This document shows, one piece after another, positions 45,841-57,846 of a DNA stretch of 64,000 nucleotides. Positions within the stretch are counted from its first letter, which is position 1. The number at the start of each line of letters is the position of its first letter. The position numbers and the translations under genes are program-made. Source of the stretch: Hyalella azteca (Eukaryota; Arthropoda; Malacostraca; Amphipoda; Hyalellidae). The notes beneath the pieces were generated by a model, which ran no database searches, had not been told where the DNA came from, and saw only the letters and a program-made list of their open reading frames with translations. The stretch is from contig NW_025941545.1 of assembly GCF_000764305.2 (NCBI RefSeq), forward strand, positions 55,602 through 119,601, read 5' to 3'.

Positions 45841-47497
45841 ATTTTCCGTATTGGTTTTAAACACAAGGGCTAGAGAGTCGTCGCTCTTTGGTCAGGCTCT
45901 AAATTTTCTTGCGTTAGAGAGAGTAGGAATGAACACGAAGGAACTTTTCGTAGTATACTGGTGATCTTAACGCGATATACAAGTTTCTCCATGCAAGGGC
46001 GCACAATTTATTATATGCTTAAAGTCATAAAGCTAAAAAAATGCTAAAGTACGGCAGAGTCTTAGTAGCCCAGATATGGCTCCCTGAAATCGAATCGAAA
46101 TGCTTTGACTCCAGGTTGCAACGAGTACACACAGTTTTCCTACGAGGGGCACACTGTAAACAATACCTCGTTTACAGTGTACACGAAACGGGCTGTTAAC
46201 ATCCTCTATGCGCAAAAAATAGATAATATAATATATTACGACGAAGCAGAATCATATACTAATCATATGATTCTAATTCTAAGAAAATGATTCTAATCAG
46301 AATCATATTTTTTGGTCACATATTGATGGGTGAAAGTTGATTTGATAGAATTACTCTTGAAAATACCTAACTCACAAGCGCGTGAGTCGAGAACTTTGAA
46401 ACACTGAATAATGGCATTATCAAAGGGCGAAGAGATATGATATCACATAACAGAATCACAGTAATATAAAGTTTAACATTTTGGCAACATGATTGTTGGG
46501 CCTGTCAGCTGCCGCATCAGCTAAAGCACCGCATATAGGCCTATAGCGATCGTTCTTTAGCCGATTGCGTTGTTTAACTGTTGATTCTATAATCACGAAT
46601 TTAAAAAGGGCACTTGTAGACGTTTAAGTTCAATAACTTTATTCAAGAAGTAGGTTAACACAATTAATCACAAATCGGTATAACGGAAGTTCATTTAGGA
46701 CTATAGCTGATTGATTAAATAGTTTAGACACTGGACACGTAAAAGGCTAGCGTATCAGGCTGCTATAGTAATCTCTGTATTCGGCGCCACGTGTCTCTTC
46801 CAACTGACTCTCCGATCGACTATCCGCCCAACAACCTACAGTTTACGTTTTCTAATTTTACAACATAAAACAAGTCCAGATATTTAAGCTTAATGAAGCA
46901 TGTGGAAAATGCTTTTTCCAACATGATTACAGGTCATAACCTTTTTTTTATAGAACATATAGCTCGAAGATGCCCAGCTTGTTTATGCAAAGATGGCGAC
47001 ATAGTCGTACCCGCCTAGACTATTGTACCGTAGATTGACAGCGCTTATTCAAGTGCTCAAAAAAAAAAGAATCATTACGATTATCAAAATAAAAACAGAA
47101 TAATTGCAGATTAAAGTCAATAAATCATGTATCAAGTCACCATGTATCAAGTCCAGACATTACTTAGTCATGTATTAGTTAAATCCTTTGAGTTAAATCA
47201 GAAGCGAATCAATGCTTTTGAAAAAATAGTTCACAAAAATTGTGTTCCGTCACACTAGCTTAAATAAAATAACGATAAAGTCATATATTAATTTCAAAAC
47301 CAGCTTTAATGCCTATGATTTAATCTATTTTTTCAGAGCGCCAAACCCTTGTTGCCTGAAGTTTCAGTTCACTGACCGCATGGTTGAACATTGTAGAGGC
47401 TTTGGAATCGACGACGACATCTTTCATGTGAACTGATATGACATCGAGGATTTGCCAACATCAAAATCCCACACGAGAGAGAGAGAGAGAGAGGAAG
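45841..47497. other. Non-coding stretch
   Basis: No gene. A small perfect hairpin (ACACTGTAAAC at 46151-46161, its complement at 46170-46180) is present. A GA microsatellite lies at about 47475-47494, immediately before MITE copy D. Confidence 0.45.
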
Positions 47498-47679
47498 CAC
47501 TCATAGAAATAAGTGGGTGAAATTATTCAAATTGTAACACTTTCTTACCAACAGTACAAGCAGAGATCGCTCGTAGCACGGATACCTCGTTATGCTTGAC
47601 TGAACGTGGTCATGATGCCCGACACAAAGACAAAAAGTGCAACGCTATTTGGACAAAGTCATACTCATTTCTCTGAGTG
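47498..47679. mobile_element. Palindromic CACTCA MITE, copy D
   Basis: Left end CACTCATAGAAATAAGTGGG with a following ATTCAAATTGTAACACTTTC block. Right end TATTTGGACAAAGTC followed by CATTTCTCTGAGTG. The centre contains GGTCATGATGCCCGACA. The flanks are AG on both sides and the element lies inside a GA-rich microsatellite. Confidence 0.8.
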
Positions 47680-48339
47680 AGAGGGAGAGTGAAGAAGTGT
47701 GTTTTCGCTATTGGATTGAATCTCGTGGCGGAGAGGCGGACGCTCTTGAATTCTGTTTACGTGAGTTGAGGCGTGTCGACCGCAGACTCAAGCTGCAGGC
47801 ATCAAATGAATCAAATGCAGAATCAAGGAGCACGACCACAAGAAATTGAAGATTTTTTCTGCAGTAACTTTGAAAGACGCCCGATGAGTGCATGGATAAC
47901 ACGACTATAAACATGAATGATAAGGCAATGATGTGGCCAACAGAAAGGGAGGGATATTCATCGTAAAGCAAAATATTGGTGCATTCATGTCGTGAATAAA
48001 ATACGACTTTAATTTTATTACAAATACAGCATCATATTACACACTGAAAAGTTCCCTTATAAGATATTCTTAGCAGACTTTCAATTATTTCAATGCAGTT
48101 GGTTTTCTACCGTGCTTTTGGGCCGTGGCGATTCAAGTGAACGAAGCTGCTCCATTCGCAAAAACGCACCACACCTAATTAATGTATTCACCAACAAATA
48201 ATCATCGAATATTTCAGTTGAAATAAAGTTGAAGATGTTGGCGTAGATAATCGTCTATTGAGAAAGAATGTTGTGGGTTCAGGCGAACAGCATGAAACAA
48301 AGAAGTGCAGAACATTAGCAATATCGATCTTTTCGAATA
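47680..48339. other. Non-coding spacer
   Basis: No gene recognised; the overlapping 70- and 87-codon frames at 47637-47971 are mutually antisense and have no domain. Confidence 0.4.
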
Positions 48340-48453
48340 AGATGCACGAATACAATGCATTTATCAAATATGAGGCTCGAATATAGAGCATTTATCGCAA
48401 ATAATGCACGAATATTGCACATTTACAGATATGATGCACGATAATAGAGCATT
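48340..48453. repeat. Degenerate repeat of about 35 bp, 3-4 copies
   Basis: Recurring GATGCACGAATA and AGAGCATTTATCGCAAATA blocks with drifted spacing. Confidence 0.6.
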
Positions 48454-51150
48454 TAATTGCGACAGGAGGCGGAACGTCAAGCAGATGCACTGCATGCGAG
48501 AAACCTAATATCGAAAAAGAAAATATTCCAGAACGAACAAATAAACCGTGAACACTAAAATATAAATGAGAGGCTACGTTAAGAAGCTAATTAAGGTTTT
48601 TTAATCAGTCACATGAATGGAACTATTACAATATCATATAAATGAAAACCTCTATATACATAGCATAAAACCTTATATCAGGCACGGCAGAACAACCGTT
48701 ATTTGGAGTGGAGCAAGAGATCGTTCATCTTCATCTAAAAATGTTTTAATGAAACCACGTGTGCGTTTCTCGTACCTGAATTAATGCTTCGTTTCAGACA
48801 AATTACGATGCTATGTTGCAGAAGGAGGCTCGCAAGCTTGCATCGTAAATCTTCAGGCTAATTAATATCAGAAGAGATTTAATGCCGGATTAATTAGCAT
48901 TTATGCAAGAGGATGTCATCAAAATTAGACGAACATTTAGTTAATTCGAAAATTGAAACAAAATTCGTAAAGAATAATGGCATTAATATTTACAGTAAGA
49001 CATGTGTATTGAACTTTGGTAATTTCATGCGATGCATATTATTAGTTCAGCATCATTTATACATAAGGCTGTGGTATTCGCTGAATGAACTGCCTTTTCT
49101 TCCGCGACATCACATAACGGAAGAACACATCACCCCACCGCCGCATCATAAAGCAGCGCTGAACTGTGATTAACATAACATTACCTATTCACAGGTGTCA
49201 TTTAATGATTCGACATGGTGATGACGTGGTGATGACATGACATGGTGATGCATTGTACGAAAGCATTGCATGATACTACATAATAATAAGTACTAAAGCC
49301 CCGCTGTGGCCAAGCCAGGCGTCAAGTTGCGTTCTGCACAAGACCGTCTCTTAGCTCATTAGCCAGGCAGCTGTTAATCAAGCCTGTGGCAAAAATGAAG
49401 GAAGAACCAACACCGGCGCCACAGAAAGAGCGACTCAGTGTCACGCTGCCCAGATAAATGAGTGGACTTTGAATTACACGGCAGAGGAGGGCTGCTGCGT
49501 GGGAATAGTGACGATCCTGTGACATTGCACGTTAGGCTAACTAAGATTTTTCCGGTTTCGACAACAATTATTTAATTAAGGTCAAGATACGAGCTGTTAG
49601 ACCGTAGATTGGAAGCGGCATTCAACCTTGAAACGCAAGGGTTAATGCTGACTAAATTGCCAGAAAATTTTATTCCCATTGAAATAAAAATTAAAACTTC
49701 GATATCGTTACATGTAATTTTCTTGCTAATTGAATATTTTTTTGGATAATAGTCAACAATGAATAAATAATAGTCATCAAATTCATCAATAGTTGATTGC
49801 CCGTTTTATATAATGAAAAAATTTACATTTCAATTAAGAGTTTAAAAAGTTTGGTTCGAAATTGAAATATAAAATTTACGTGTACCGCAAGGTTTACAAG
49901 ATGAGAAGCTCGGCATATTAAATCCATTGCCTGAAATCGAGAGGAAACCTAAAATTTCCGAAAAAAAGATCGCCGGAGGTCTGAAAAGATTGGTCTTCCT
50001 CATCACGATCCAAGATGAAAGCCACCAAACGACAAGGAGCTGCCAGATACATTACTCAGAAGACTATCATATAAACTCTATACCACATGAGATACACGTT
50101 GTGTTTTAGTAATTCAGGTTGTACTCGAAATTAGCACAAAATTCTGAACATTCCCAGTTTTTATCAAATAATTTCAGTTTTTTATAACTTGAAATATAAC
50201 AGAACGTAAATCTGCACTCTAATCCGTTGCTCAGATTGCCGTAGAGCTAAATTATAGACTTGCCATGTAAGCTTTAAAATTTTATGATGAATTACTCACA
50301 TGACAAACGCTGCTCAGCTCATCATGCGTTTTGTATCAACTGGTATTCTCTAAATAACATATTATTTGAATAACTTTTCACAAGTAAGCACGAGACAGTC
50401 TTTATTATCCGACCAATTTTGATGAGGTTAATGAATGACTCAATCGATATAAAGTTCTAGTCGCGATCAAAGCGCCACAAGTCCGCAGCACAAGGATATC
50501 TCCAAGCCACTCTGTGTAGAGGCCCCATAACTTTAACCTAGTCATTTAATCCTCCTTTGGTCCCGCGGGTAAACTGCGGAGCTCGATAAGCTTCCTGGCT
50601 TGCGGACTCCACAGAGTATCTGCTTTATTCCAGCGTCCCCACAAATGCTTATCTTCACAACTTTTTCGTCTATGTCGTAATTTAGGCAGGAATTAATTTT
50701 TGACAGAAACTAATGAAATGTTTTCAACGTTTCTGACAAGTTTGCAGAATAAGGCTAATTAATTTTATGAAATTCATTCCTTATATAAGTAAGAAATCTA
50801 CAAAAATTTATGGAAATTAACACAAATTTCATGCATTAATACATGATCAATGAAATGGTTATCATAACAACATTTTGCAAATATTAACAATTGATCCCAA
50901 ATAATTTCATTAATTTACTGCTAGGTTGTTATATTTATATTAAACATAGTTCGCTTGCACCGCTCCTCTCTTGGACCCTTGTTCTTTGCAGTGCAGCCTT
51001 ACCAACGATCGCTCATCTAAACTATTATTAATAAAAGTTAGTTTCGTTCCGTGTAAGTTGACTGAATTAAACTCTATTGATTGTAGCAGCGAAGTTCGCG
51101 AGAACACGCGCTCAGTATAATCCTGCGCTTAGGTCTTCATCAGTACAGTG
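48454..51150. other. Non-coding stretch
   Basis: No gene recognised. At 48800-48905 there is a 9-bp inverted pair (TTACGATGC / GCATCGTAA) and two TAATTA sites; 49300-49540 is GC-richer. These might be conserved non-coding elements, which only a comparison with related genomes could tell. Confidence 0.4.
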
Positions 51151-51311
51151 CACGCATTAAAATCAATGGGTCACACTGTCTAAATAGTGACGCACTTTCT
51201 ACTCGTAGCACTGATACGTTATTTTTTCGAGCCAAACCAGGTGAAGATGACAGCAACAAGTAAAAAAAGTGCATCGCTATATGGACAAAGTCCAACTCAT
51301 TTCTTTGAGTG
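51151..51311. mobile_element. Palindromic CACTCA MITE, copy E
   Basis: The left end CACGCATTAAAATCAATGGG continues TCACACTGTCTAAATAGTGA. The right end is TATATGGACAAAGTCCAACT then CATTTCTTTGAGTG. The centre has AGCCAAACCAGGTGAAGATGA, a decayed form of the family core. Confidence 0.75.
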
Positions 51312-51398
51312 CGGGCAGTGAATCAGGCTGCTATGACAGGGCCATCATTCCATGCTGGAGCTATCATTCCATGCTGCTCCAATGATGAATTACCCGTA

Positions 51399-51463
51399 AA
51401 GAATGCTATTCCTGAGCAATCATTCCTATCATCTTAGAATGATTGCTCTGGAATAGCATTCTT
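51399..51463. repeat. Short hairpin, 27-bp arms with one mismatch, 11-nt loop
   Basis: Left arm 51399-51425 begins AAGAATGCTATTCC. Right arm 51437-51463 is its reverse complement apart from one T/A position. The size (65 nt) and short loop are like a miRNA precursor or a tiny foldback element. Nothing in the sequence decides between these. Confidence 0.85.
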
Positions 51464-54331
51464 CTTCAATATTGCACAAAATTGCGCGAGGGTCGAGGGA
51501 AATTGATTATTTTGCGTGAACAACATCATCATCTGAGGCTCTCGTAACCATTCTCATCGGTAATTGAACATAGAAAATATACTGGACAGTTCACGTCGAG
51601 TAGCTCGGCTGATAAAATTATTTCAAATATCGATTTTTCGCGTATTTATTTCGTAGAAAACGTGCTGGGGCTAAGTCTAATTCAACTCAACACTTACTAT
51701 TCATAAGTGTACACTAATTAAGTGAAATCTTTTGCATTTTTTAACACTTGCGAGTCCAGACCGTAATCCCGACCTTTGGTTTTATTAGCAAACTTACTGA
51801 TCCATTCACAGAATCAGAAACCCATTAATAATAATAACATTTAGAAAGTGGTATGAAAATACTTGCAACGAAATATGTTAAAAAATATCAGCTAACCAGT
51901 AGCCGTAAAATCAATTTTCGGCGAATGTAAATGCGCATGCATCACTTGGCAGAGTCTGGACTAACCGTTCTATCAGCGGCTTTACGTCATTATCTTTGCT
52001 ACCTGTCAGGTAAAGTTGTTCAAGAATCCATTTAATTTTTAGGAATTGCGAATCGATGATATCAGAAATGAAGTAAAGCTTGACCGAAGCGAGTCTTACT
52101 GCGATTGCATGATAGTTAATGCATGGCACAAAGCATGTGGCCTTCAAGCATCCTCTATTATAGAGACGAGATGCCCAGAACCTCAAATACCACAACACGC
52201 AAATAAAATTATGCTTTAAATTAGAACAACTCTTGACTAGCAAGCAGTTTTTAATGGAAAACATGCTCCGAAAATTCAGAAATCAATAAAAAATGCAAGA
52301 GAAATAACTGTACAAACCACATTTTGGCTTGAATGCAAATTAGTTTTGTTATTAACATCACTACCAGCTACAAACACTCTTCAATTCGAGGACATAAAAA
52401 ATAAGAAGATGAATATTCTAATTTCGAGGTCCTTCACGTAACGCATGAGCTCGGTTCAAATATACTTAAAGCAAGGATAATTCTCTTGCATTTCGAAGGA
52501 AATTTTTCACTGCTTCAATATTTTCACACCTAGAATAAATTAATACCAAACATTCATGATGAAGATAAGTAATTTTTAATGATACTCTTATCAACGTGAA
52601 TTAGGCAATACCATCGTATCAACATATGCGAATCCCACTGCATGTTGCCTCTATAACTATTGCTTCCATATTATTTCACCCTAGGTATGTTAAAATGTTG
52701 CTCACGAAGGATATACAATATTGTGAAAATGCGACGAAATTCTTGCTCAAACACGCCTAGATTGTTCCTGCTCCCAGGATACATTTGTAGATATTAGCCT
52801 TGCAAAGGCTAAAAAGAAACGATGTCGGGGCAATCTTGGCAGATCAAAATGATTTTCCATTTCACTGGGTTTACGATGTTTCGTTGTTTTTCGGTCCGAT
52901 AGAATATCTCGGTACGCGAAATGGATGCATGAAGTAAATATAATCTTCAATAGGTTTCATTCAAATCGAAAGCAAATACAAGAAACTAAATCAATGCCAC
53001 AATTAAAATAGTTTTCAGTCATATTTTAGCGTTCGTTTTGAAGTATACTAAAGCAAACACAACAAAATAAAGGTTACATTAACTTTAAACTAAAATTATA
53101 TCAAATAACGTCGAAGTCTGCTAAAAGATCTAAATTACTTTGTGTTATTTGGAGGCCCAAAGTTCCAAGATGGAGACGTTTAAATCACTTTTACCACTCA
53201 AAGTGAAGTTTTTTAGTTGGTTTTAAGACAGTCATCGTTTGTAACTCGTCAAAGGAAGATGTTGAAATGAACAATGAAAATGTGAGATGAACATGTGCGA
53301 TGGACACGCGAAGTGAACATTTTCCTTTTATTATGAAGTTCAAATTGAAATGGCCAAATATCAAAAATCAATTAAAAGAGTATGGCCATGTAAAAAAATT
53401 AATATAGCTTCAATTGCTCAATATACATATTATAATAATTCTAGAGGTTAAGATGTTTGATTCAATGAACAACATCGCGAAAACTCTCTACTTGGATACC
53501 TGAATAATTGTTCTACCCTAAAAGTCCTTTAATTCTTCACATTCACTTGATGAACTTCGCTCAACGTAGTTAAGCAGCCTTACTAAATTTTCACACGACC
53601 CCGGAGGCTCAAAATTTCATTTCACTGCTACAATGAGCGAAGAATATGAAATTAATTAACCTTGTATTTAGCTAATTATGAGCTCTCCTTACCTGTGACT
53701 GATAACGCTCAGGTGGCTCATGTTATTCCTATGAGGAGACTGGGGCGCTAGGGAGGCCTATGTTATTCCTACGAGTAAATTGAGATGCTGCGATCCAATT
53801 TTATGGCTGAGAGCCTCCACACTCTCTAGTTGCAGACTTGAAATTCAATTCAATAACAATGACTCGCTCGATGTGATTGTCAAAATAATATTTTACACTT
53901 CAATTTGAATGATGAACATGCAAGTAGATCATATGATGAACATGTAAATACATCCTTGATTACATTAATTTTGGGCATCAAAGTGCCAATAATTTCTTCG
54001 ATTTTTTCTTTGTTATTTCAGTTGATTTCAAAACCTTATTGAAGCTTAGTAAATGACGAAAAAATCGAATGTCGGTATTTAGAAATTAAATTTAGCAGTT
54101 ATTGATTTATCTTCCTTAACCTAATCTCCATGAATGAAAGAGGATTTTTATTAAAACATAATATGGAAATAAAAATTAACTAAATCAAAGAATTCCCAGA
54201 ACTAAGCACATTTCATATTGTTGCAATAGAGTTCGTGGCTATTAATTCGAAGAAGTAAGATCCTTGCCTCCATATGCATGCAAAATGAGCCACAATACGA
54301 AGTTACTGGAATATACATGAATTTACGTGCC
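51464..54331. other. Non-coding stretch
   Basis: No gene recognised. The 117-codon - frame at 51911-52264 has no domain. Near 53715-53775 a short motif (ATGTTATTCCTA) is duplicated. Confidence 0.4.
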
Positions 54332-54505
54332 CACTTACAGAAATACATGGGTCATATGTTCAAATAGTGATGCATTCTCTTACCTGCAACACATGCAGCG
54401 AAAGGACATAGCACTGATATGATGGTCAAACATGGTCAGGATCGTCCATTCTATGGCAAAGAGTGAATCGCTATTTAGACTATGACTCAATCATTTCTTT
54501 GAGTG
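54332..54505. mobile_element. Palindromic CACTCA MITE, copy F
   Basis: Left end CACTTACAGAAATACATGGG then TTCAAATAGTGATGCATTCT. The right end reads AATCATTTCTTTGAGTG followed by TA. The inverted repeats match over roughly 50 bp with substitutions. The centre has GGTCAAACATGGTCAGGATC. Confidence 0.82.
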
Positions 54506-54642
54506 TATGCTCAGTAGGCAAGCCTGGAAGTGTCTTAGGTATTAGTGTCAGACCGAATTCCACGACGCCATCTTGGCGCAATGACACTCGGGCCATCGGG
54601 TGCATATTTCCTAAATTGAGATCTGTGCCTGCCGGTGCCATA

Positions 54643-54820
54643 CATGTAGAGAAATAAGTGAGACCTTGACCAAATACACACATTTTGCTCCTGCCAGAGT
54701 CACCCTGACCCAGTATGGCCTGGCATGGAGACATGTTAGCATTACGTCCACTTACCGCTCGTGCAGTGAGTAAGAAAGTCCGTAACATTATGGAAAATGG
54801 TCCATTTATTTTATTGAGTG
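54643..54820. mobile_element. Palindromic CACTCA MITE, copy G
   Basis: The left end CATGTAGAGAAATAAGTGAG is preceded by TA. The right end is ATTTATTTTATTGAGTG. The core TCACCCTGACCCAGTATGGC and CTGGCATGGAGACATG matches copies A and I closely. It lies only 137 bp after copy F, in an opposite orientation of its core. Confidence 0.82.
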
Positions 54821-55037
54821 TTGCAGTATAGCTAGTCTGATCCAATTGCATGAATGGGATCGAGAGCCCCTCTCAATAGGACTAGATAATCGAATTATCC
54901 TTATGGCACGCATGATAGATGCAGTACTAGGACGCTAGTGACGGCTCGTATTGACTTGTATGTCTACCAGATGGCGGCTGAATATTGATACCGTGGCCGG
55001 CATTGATGGTGGGCGGTCAAGTGTGGAGGACTGCAGC
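54821..55037. other. Non-coding spacer
   Basis: Slightly GC-richer spacer; nothing recognised. Confidence 0.35.
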
Positions 55038-55812
55038 GATGTAGGTGCGATATCTCATGCATATTAATGAAGTCTATAGGATGTCTGTTCACAGAAAATA
55101 GTTTAATCTGAGCATTCATTGCCATTTATCTACAATAAAAGACACAGTTTTAATCCAGAAATATATTATAAATTTAGAAATAAATAAATAGAGAATCGAA
55201 TAAAGTAATTTAAAGACAATATGAAGACAATCAATAATAAAGACATCGAATAAAGACAATATGATGTCTCAGGCGTATTAACGAATTCTACCGAATGTCT
55301 CTTAACAGAAAATAGTTGAATACTAGATTTAATTTTTATTAATCACCACCCTAACAAAATTTAGGGACCTCCTAGGCTTTGGCTGAATAGTCGCCTCAGT
55401 CGGCACAAAGTAATTCTGTGTATACTAAGGAACTAGGCCACTCGATCAAAATTTGTGTCTGGTCAGAATCTCTTTCCCGATTTTATAGTCGCCTGAAAGT
55501 ACGACAAGGGTTGACCATGCCAAGCTGCCCGGAGTCTGTCATTCAAACCTTGAGCCGAGCGGAGATAGAGCCGCTGCTTCACGTGCTCCCCGAGTCCTAG
55601 GCGACACGCAGAGTCGCGCCCGTATATAAATTTTGTTAGGTAAAAAATCCCAGAGGAATCATGCAGTAATATTTTTAAAATTTAAAATCATATTATTAGA
55701 GAATAGAAGTATCGGTGGGTGTGATGCCTCATGCACATTAACGACTTGTACAGTACAAGATGCCTAAGCACGGAAAATCGTTCAAAGTCATTCCTTATTC
55801 TCATTAATCATC
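55038..55812. repeat. Three diverged copies of a motif of about 85-95 bp
   Basis: Copies near 55038-55125, 55256-55345 and 55717-55812 share CTCATGC-TATTAA, GGATGTCT, ACAGAAAATAGTT and CATTAATCA blocks. A 60-codon frame at 55418-55600 lies between copies 2 and 3 in a GC-richer patch and has no recognisable domain. Confidence 0.6.
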
Positions 55813-56117
55813 AAGGGAAAATACTAGTATCAGGTTTGACTACATCTTTTAAATATACGAGTTCATTTGAATATTTAGATTAAAAAATTAAACAATTGAT
55901 GTGTCCTATGACGCTTTAATTCGAGTTTAGCAGCAATTATTCAATTAGTCTGTACGAGTAATGCGATAATTTCCTTTTTTATTAGGCAACAATTGAAACT
56001 AATATCCAATTAATCGTTGCTGAAGATGTTGATGGAAGCACATCTAGACGCACGAATTTCTCATGACCTTCGATTACATTTATATATATTCACTTTATAT
56101 AATATAAGGCCACCGTA

Positions 56118-56261
56118 CACTCAGAAAAATTGACAGACTTTCTCAAAATGACGATTCACTCTTGCCCTTGTGTGTGCTACTTTGACCCACTTTAGCCCAG
56201 ATAAAGAAAGTTTCAGTGCCGTTCACTATTATGACAATATACCCCCTTCATTGCCTGAATG
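56118..56261. mobile_element. Palindromic CACTCA MITE, copy H (TA on both sides)
   Basis: Left end CACTCAGAAAAATTGACAGA, right end CTTCATTGCCTGAATG. TA lies directly outside both ends (56116-56117, 56262-56263), the best evidence in the window for a TA target-site duplication. It is the shortest copy (144 bp), with part of the centre deleted after TTTGACCCACTTTAGCCCAG. Confidence 0.8.
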
Positions 56262-56725
56262 TAGGAACAGTCATTGACCAATTATGTGTTATTATTGGTA
56301 ATTATGGTTGGTAATCAATCGGGCAAAGTTGCCCTAACCCTTAACTGCAAATAATTCACTAGGTTGCTCAATATACCAATCAACTCCGAACCTCCTCTTC
56401 ATTAAACTTGCTAGCCTCGAACTTCGTAATTTATAGCAGCGGCTGTCGCTACTAGCATCCTATAGCTCAAGTTCCTCATAACAAATTTGTCATAAATTTG
56501 AAACAAAAAAGGGACCAGCGTTTACGTCCTCCAGATATTGCGATTGTCCAAATACCAGAAGTAATTTCTGCTCCGCTTCGAAATGAAGTATTTCTGATTT
56601 AGTTAGACTGTCAAGAATGAGACTGAGAGAAATGGCTTGGCAGAGCCCAGGTTGCGATTTTAATTAGAAAGCAAAGGTGCTCTGTTTCCCGGATGTCGGA
56701 GCTTTGGTTTGTTGCCACGAATATA
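56262..56725. other. Non-coding spacer
   Basis: No gene recognised between MITE copy H and the mariner relic. Confidence 0.35.
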
Positions 56726-57257
56726 CAGGGCAATTCAGGGAAATTTTATGTTTCGTATTTCGCACCTAGCAGCCAGATATTGTAGGAAAAGAGCGGGGAG
56801 TATTTCATATGAAAAGCAAGGATTTGAAGTTTTGTGTGCAGCCTAGTAAGTTGACACTAAGCATTGGACAAGTGAGCAGCGTGAGTTTGCTGTCGAAAGA
56901 TGTCCTTTTAAGGCCGGCCCGATCCCCCAATTTAGCTCCGTGTGATTATTCATGGGGTTGTGTGTTTACAATGACTGACCAAAGACCCCACCTCATTTGA
57001 AAAAGATTATACGCCAAGGCGGCCAAGCCCTCGCCAACATACCCGCCAATATGCTTCAGCGAGTTGAACTGAACTTCAAGAATCGACTAACCGAATGCAT
57101 TGATAATGGGGGCCCGTCATTTGTCTGATTTATTCTTTCAAATTAAGTGATGCAAACATTCAGGTAATATATTTTTTAATAAAATATATACTGTAATGAT
57201 ATCTTTATTAGTTTTTTATTGAGCTTTCAAATCATGAAGTTTGCGTAAATCACTCTG
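56726..57257 (+). mobile_element. Decayed mariner-type DNA transposon
   Basis: The left end CAGGGCAATTCAGGGAAATT and the reverse-complemented right end CAGAGTGATTTACGCAAACT are imperfect inverted repeats continuing into TTATG/TCATG. TA lies outside both ends (56724-56725, 57258-57259). At 532 bp most of the transposase is gone; the C-terminal end is still readable. Confidence 0.8.
56913..57128 (+). pseudogene. Mariner-type transposase, C-terminal relic
   Basis: Two frames carry the end of a DDE transposase. The first reads RPARSPNLAPCDYSWGC, the block with the third catalytic region (SPNLAPCD). After a frameshift the second reads LANIPANMLQRVELNFKNRL then TECIDNGG, and stops at 57126. This order (SPDLxPCD, a WG block, then NIPxxMLQRV...CIxNGG) is the standard C-terminus of mariner-group transposases. 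The N-terminal DNA-binding domain and first catalytic Asp are missing. Clearly non-functional. Confidence 0.85.
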
Positions 57258-57337
57258 TACTATAATGAAATAAACCATCCTACACTATGACCTTACCTTA
57301 TGACCTTATGATGAGTTTAGGACGTCGTAGTCCAAGG

Positions 57338-57605
57338 TCACGCTGATGCGCCGCCTTCGTCGTCCTCCGTCTCCGAGTCGTCGTCGGATGTAACGTTGGA
57401 CGTGTTCCGTCTATTTGCCCTCATTTGGGCCCGCTGATGCTAGATGCTGTTGCTTGTCACTTGCTGAGGGTAGTTTCCCATTACTGGACAGTCCGGGATC
57501 TTTCTCAACCACTTGTCCAGTCGTTTCTTGAATGTTGCAAGGGTGAACTCCCCTCCTCTCAGCGCTTTTGGCAAGGCATTAAAGAGCCTCGGTCCTACCA
57601 CGGAC
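57338..57605 (-). pseudogene. RT C-terminal fragment with an in-frame stop
   Basis: Reads VGPRLFNALPKALRGGEFTL then FKKRLDKWLRKIPDCP, and SNSI-stop-HQRAQMRANRR. The stop (TAG) falls where the relative at 43.8 kb has a Val codon. After the stop the frame remains open with an acidic tail (SDDDSETEDDEGGASA) to a TGA at 57338. The 5' side is cut by the adapter. Confidence 0.85.
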
Positions 57606-57622
57606 NTGTGTATAAGAGACAG
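57606..57622. other. Half Nextera adapter beside the only N (assembly artefact)
   Basis: N followed by TGTGTATAAGAGACAG, the inner 16 bases of the Tn5 mosaic end used in Nextera libraries. This is not genomic sequence. It joins the C-terminal and N-terminal parts of a retroelement directly, so an unknown length of sequence is missing or the join is false. Confidence 0.95.
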
Positions 57623-57846
57623 GCCTTGGACTGAGCATATTTAAAAAAATACTTGGGGTTCTCTTTGATGACCTCAACCACTCGCTCTTCCGCGGCTTGT
57701 TCTTCCATCCTGTGCGAGACCTGCAGCCTGAGTTCAATATTCTTGTGCAAATTTACTAGCCTCTGTCTTCTCGTATCACTAGTGGATTCAGCTATTTGTT
57801 TATTTAATCGCTTGCGTTTTCTCATAAGGATAAGAAATTCACTCAC
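57623..57846 (-). pseudogene. RT N-terminal linker fragment
   Basis: Reads ILMRKRKRLNKQIAESTSD, DTRRQRLVNLHKNIELR and EVIKENPKYFFKYAQSKA, matching the MRKRASLNNQ...ENPKYFYKYARSKA region of the copy at 44.1-45.7 kb. It ends at the adapter. Upstream the frame is open back to a TAA at about 57890, with repeated SEQNSERENS residues. No catalytic motif is present. Confidence 0.85.
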
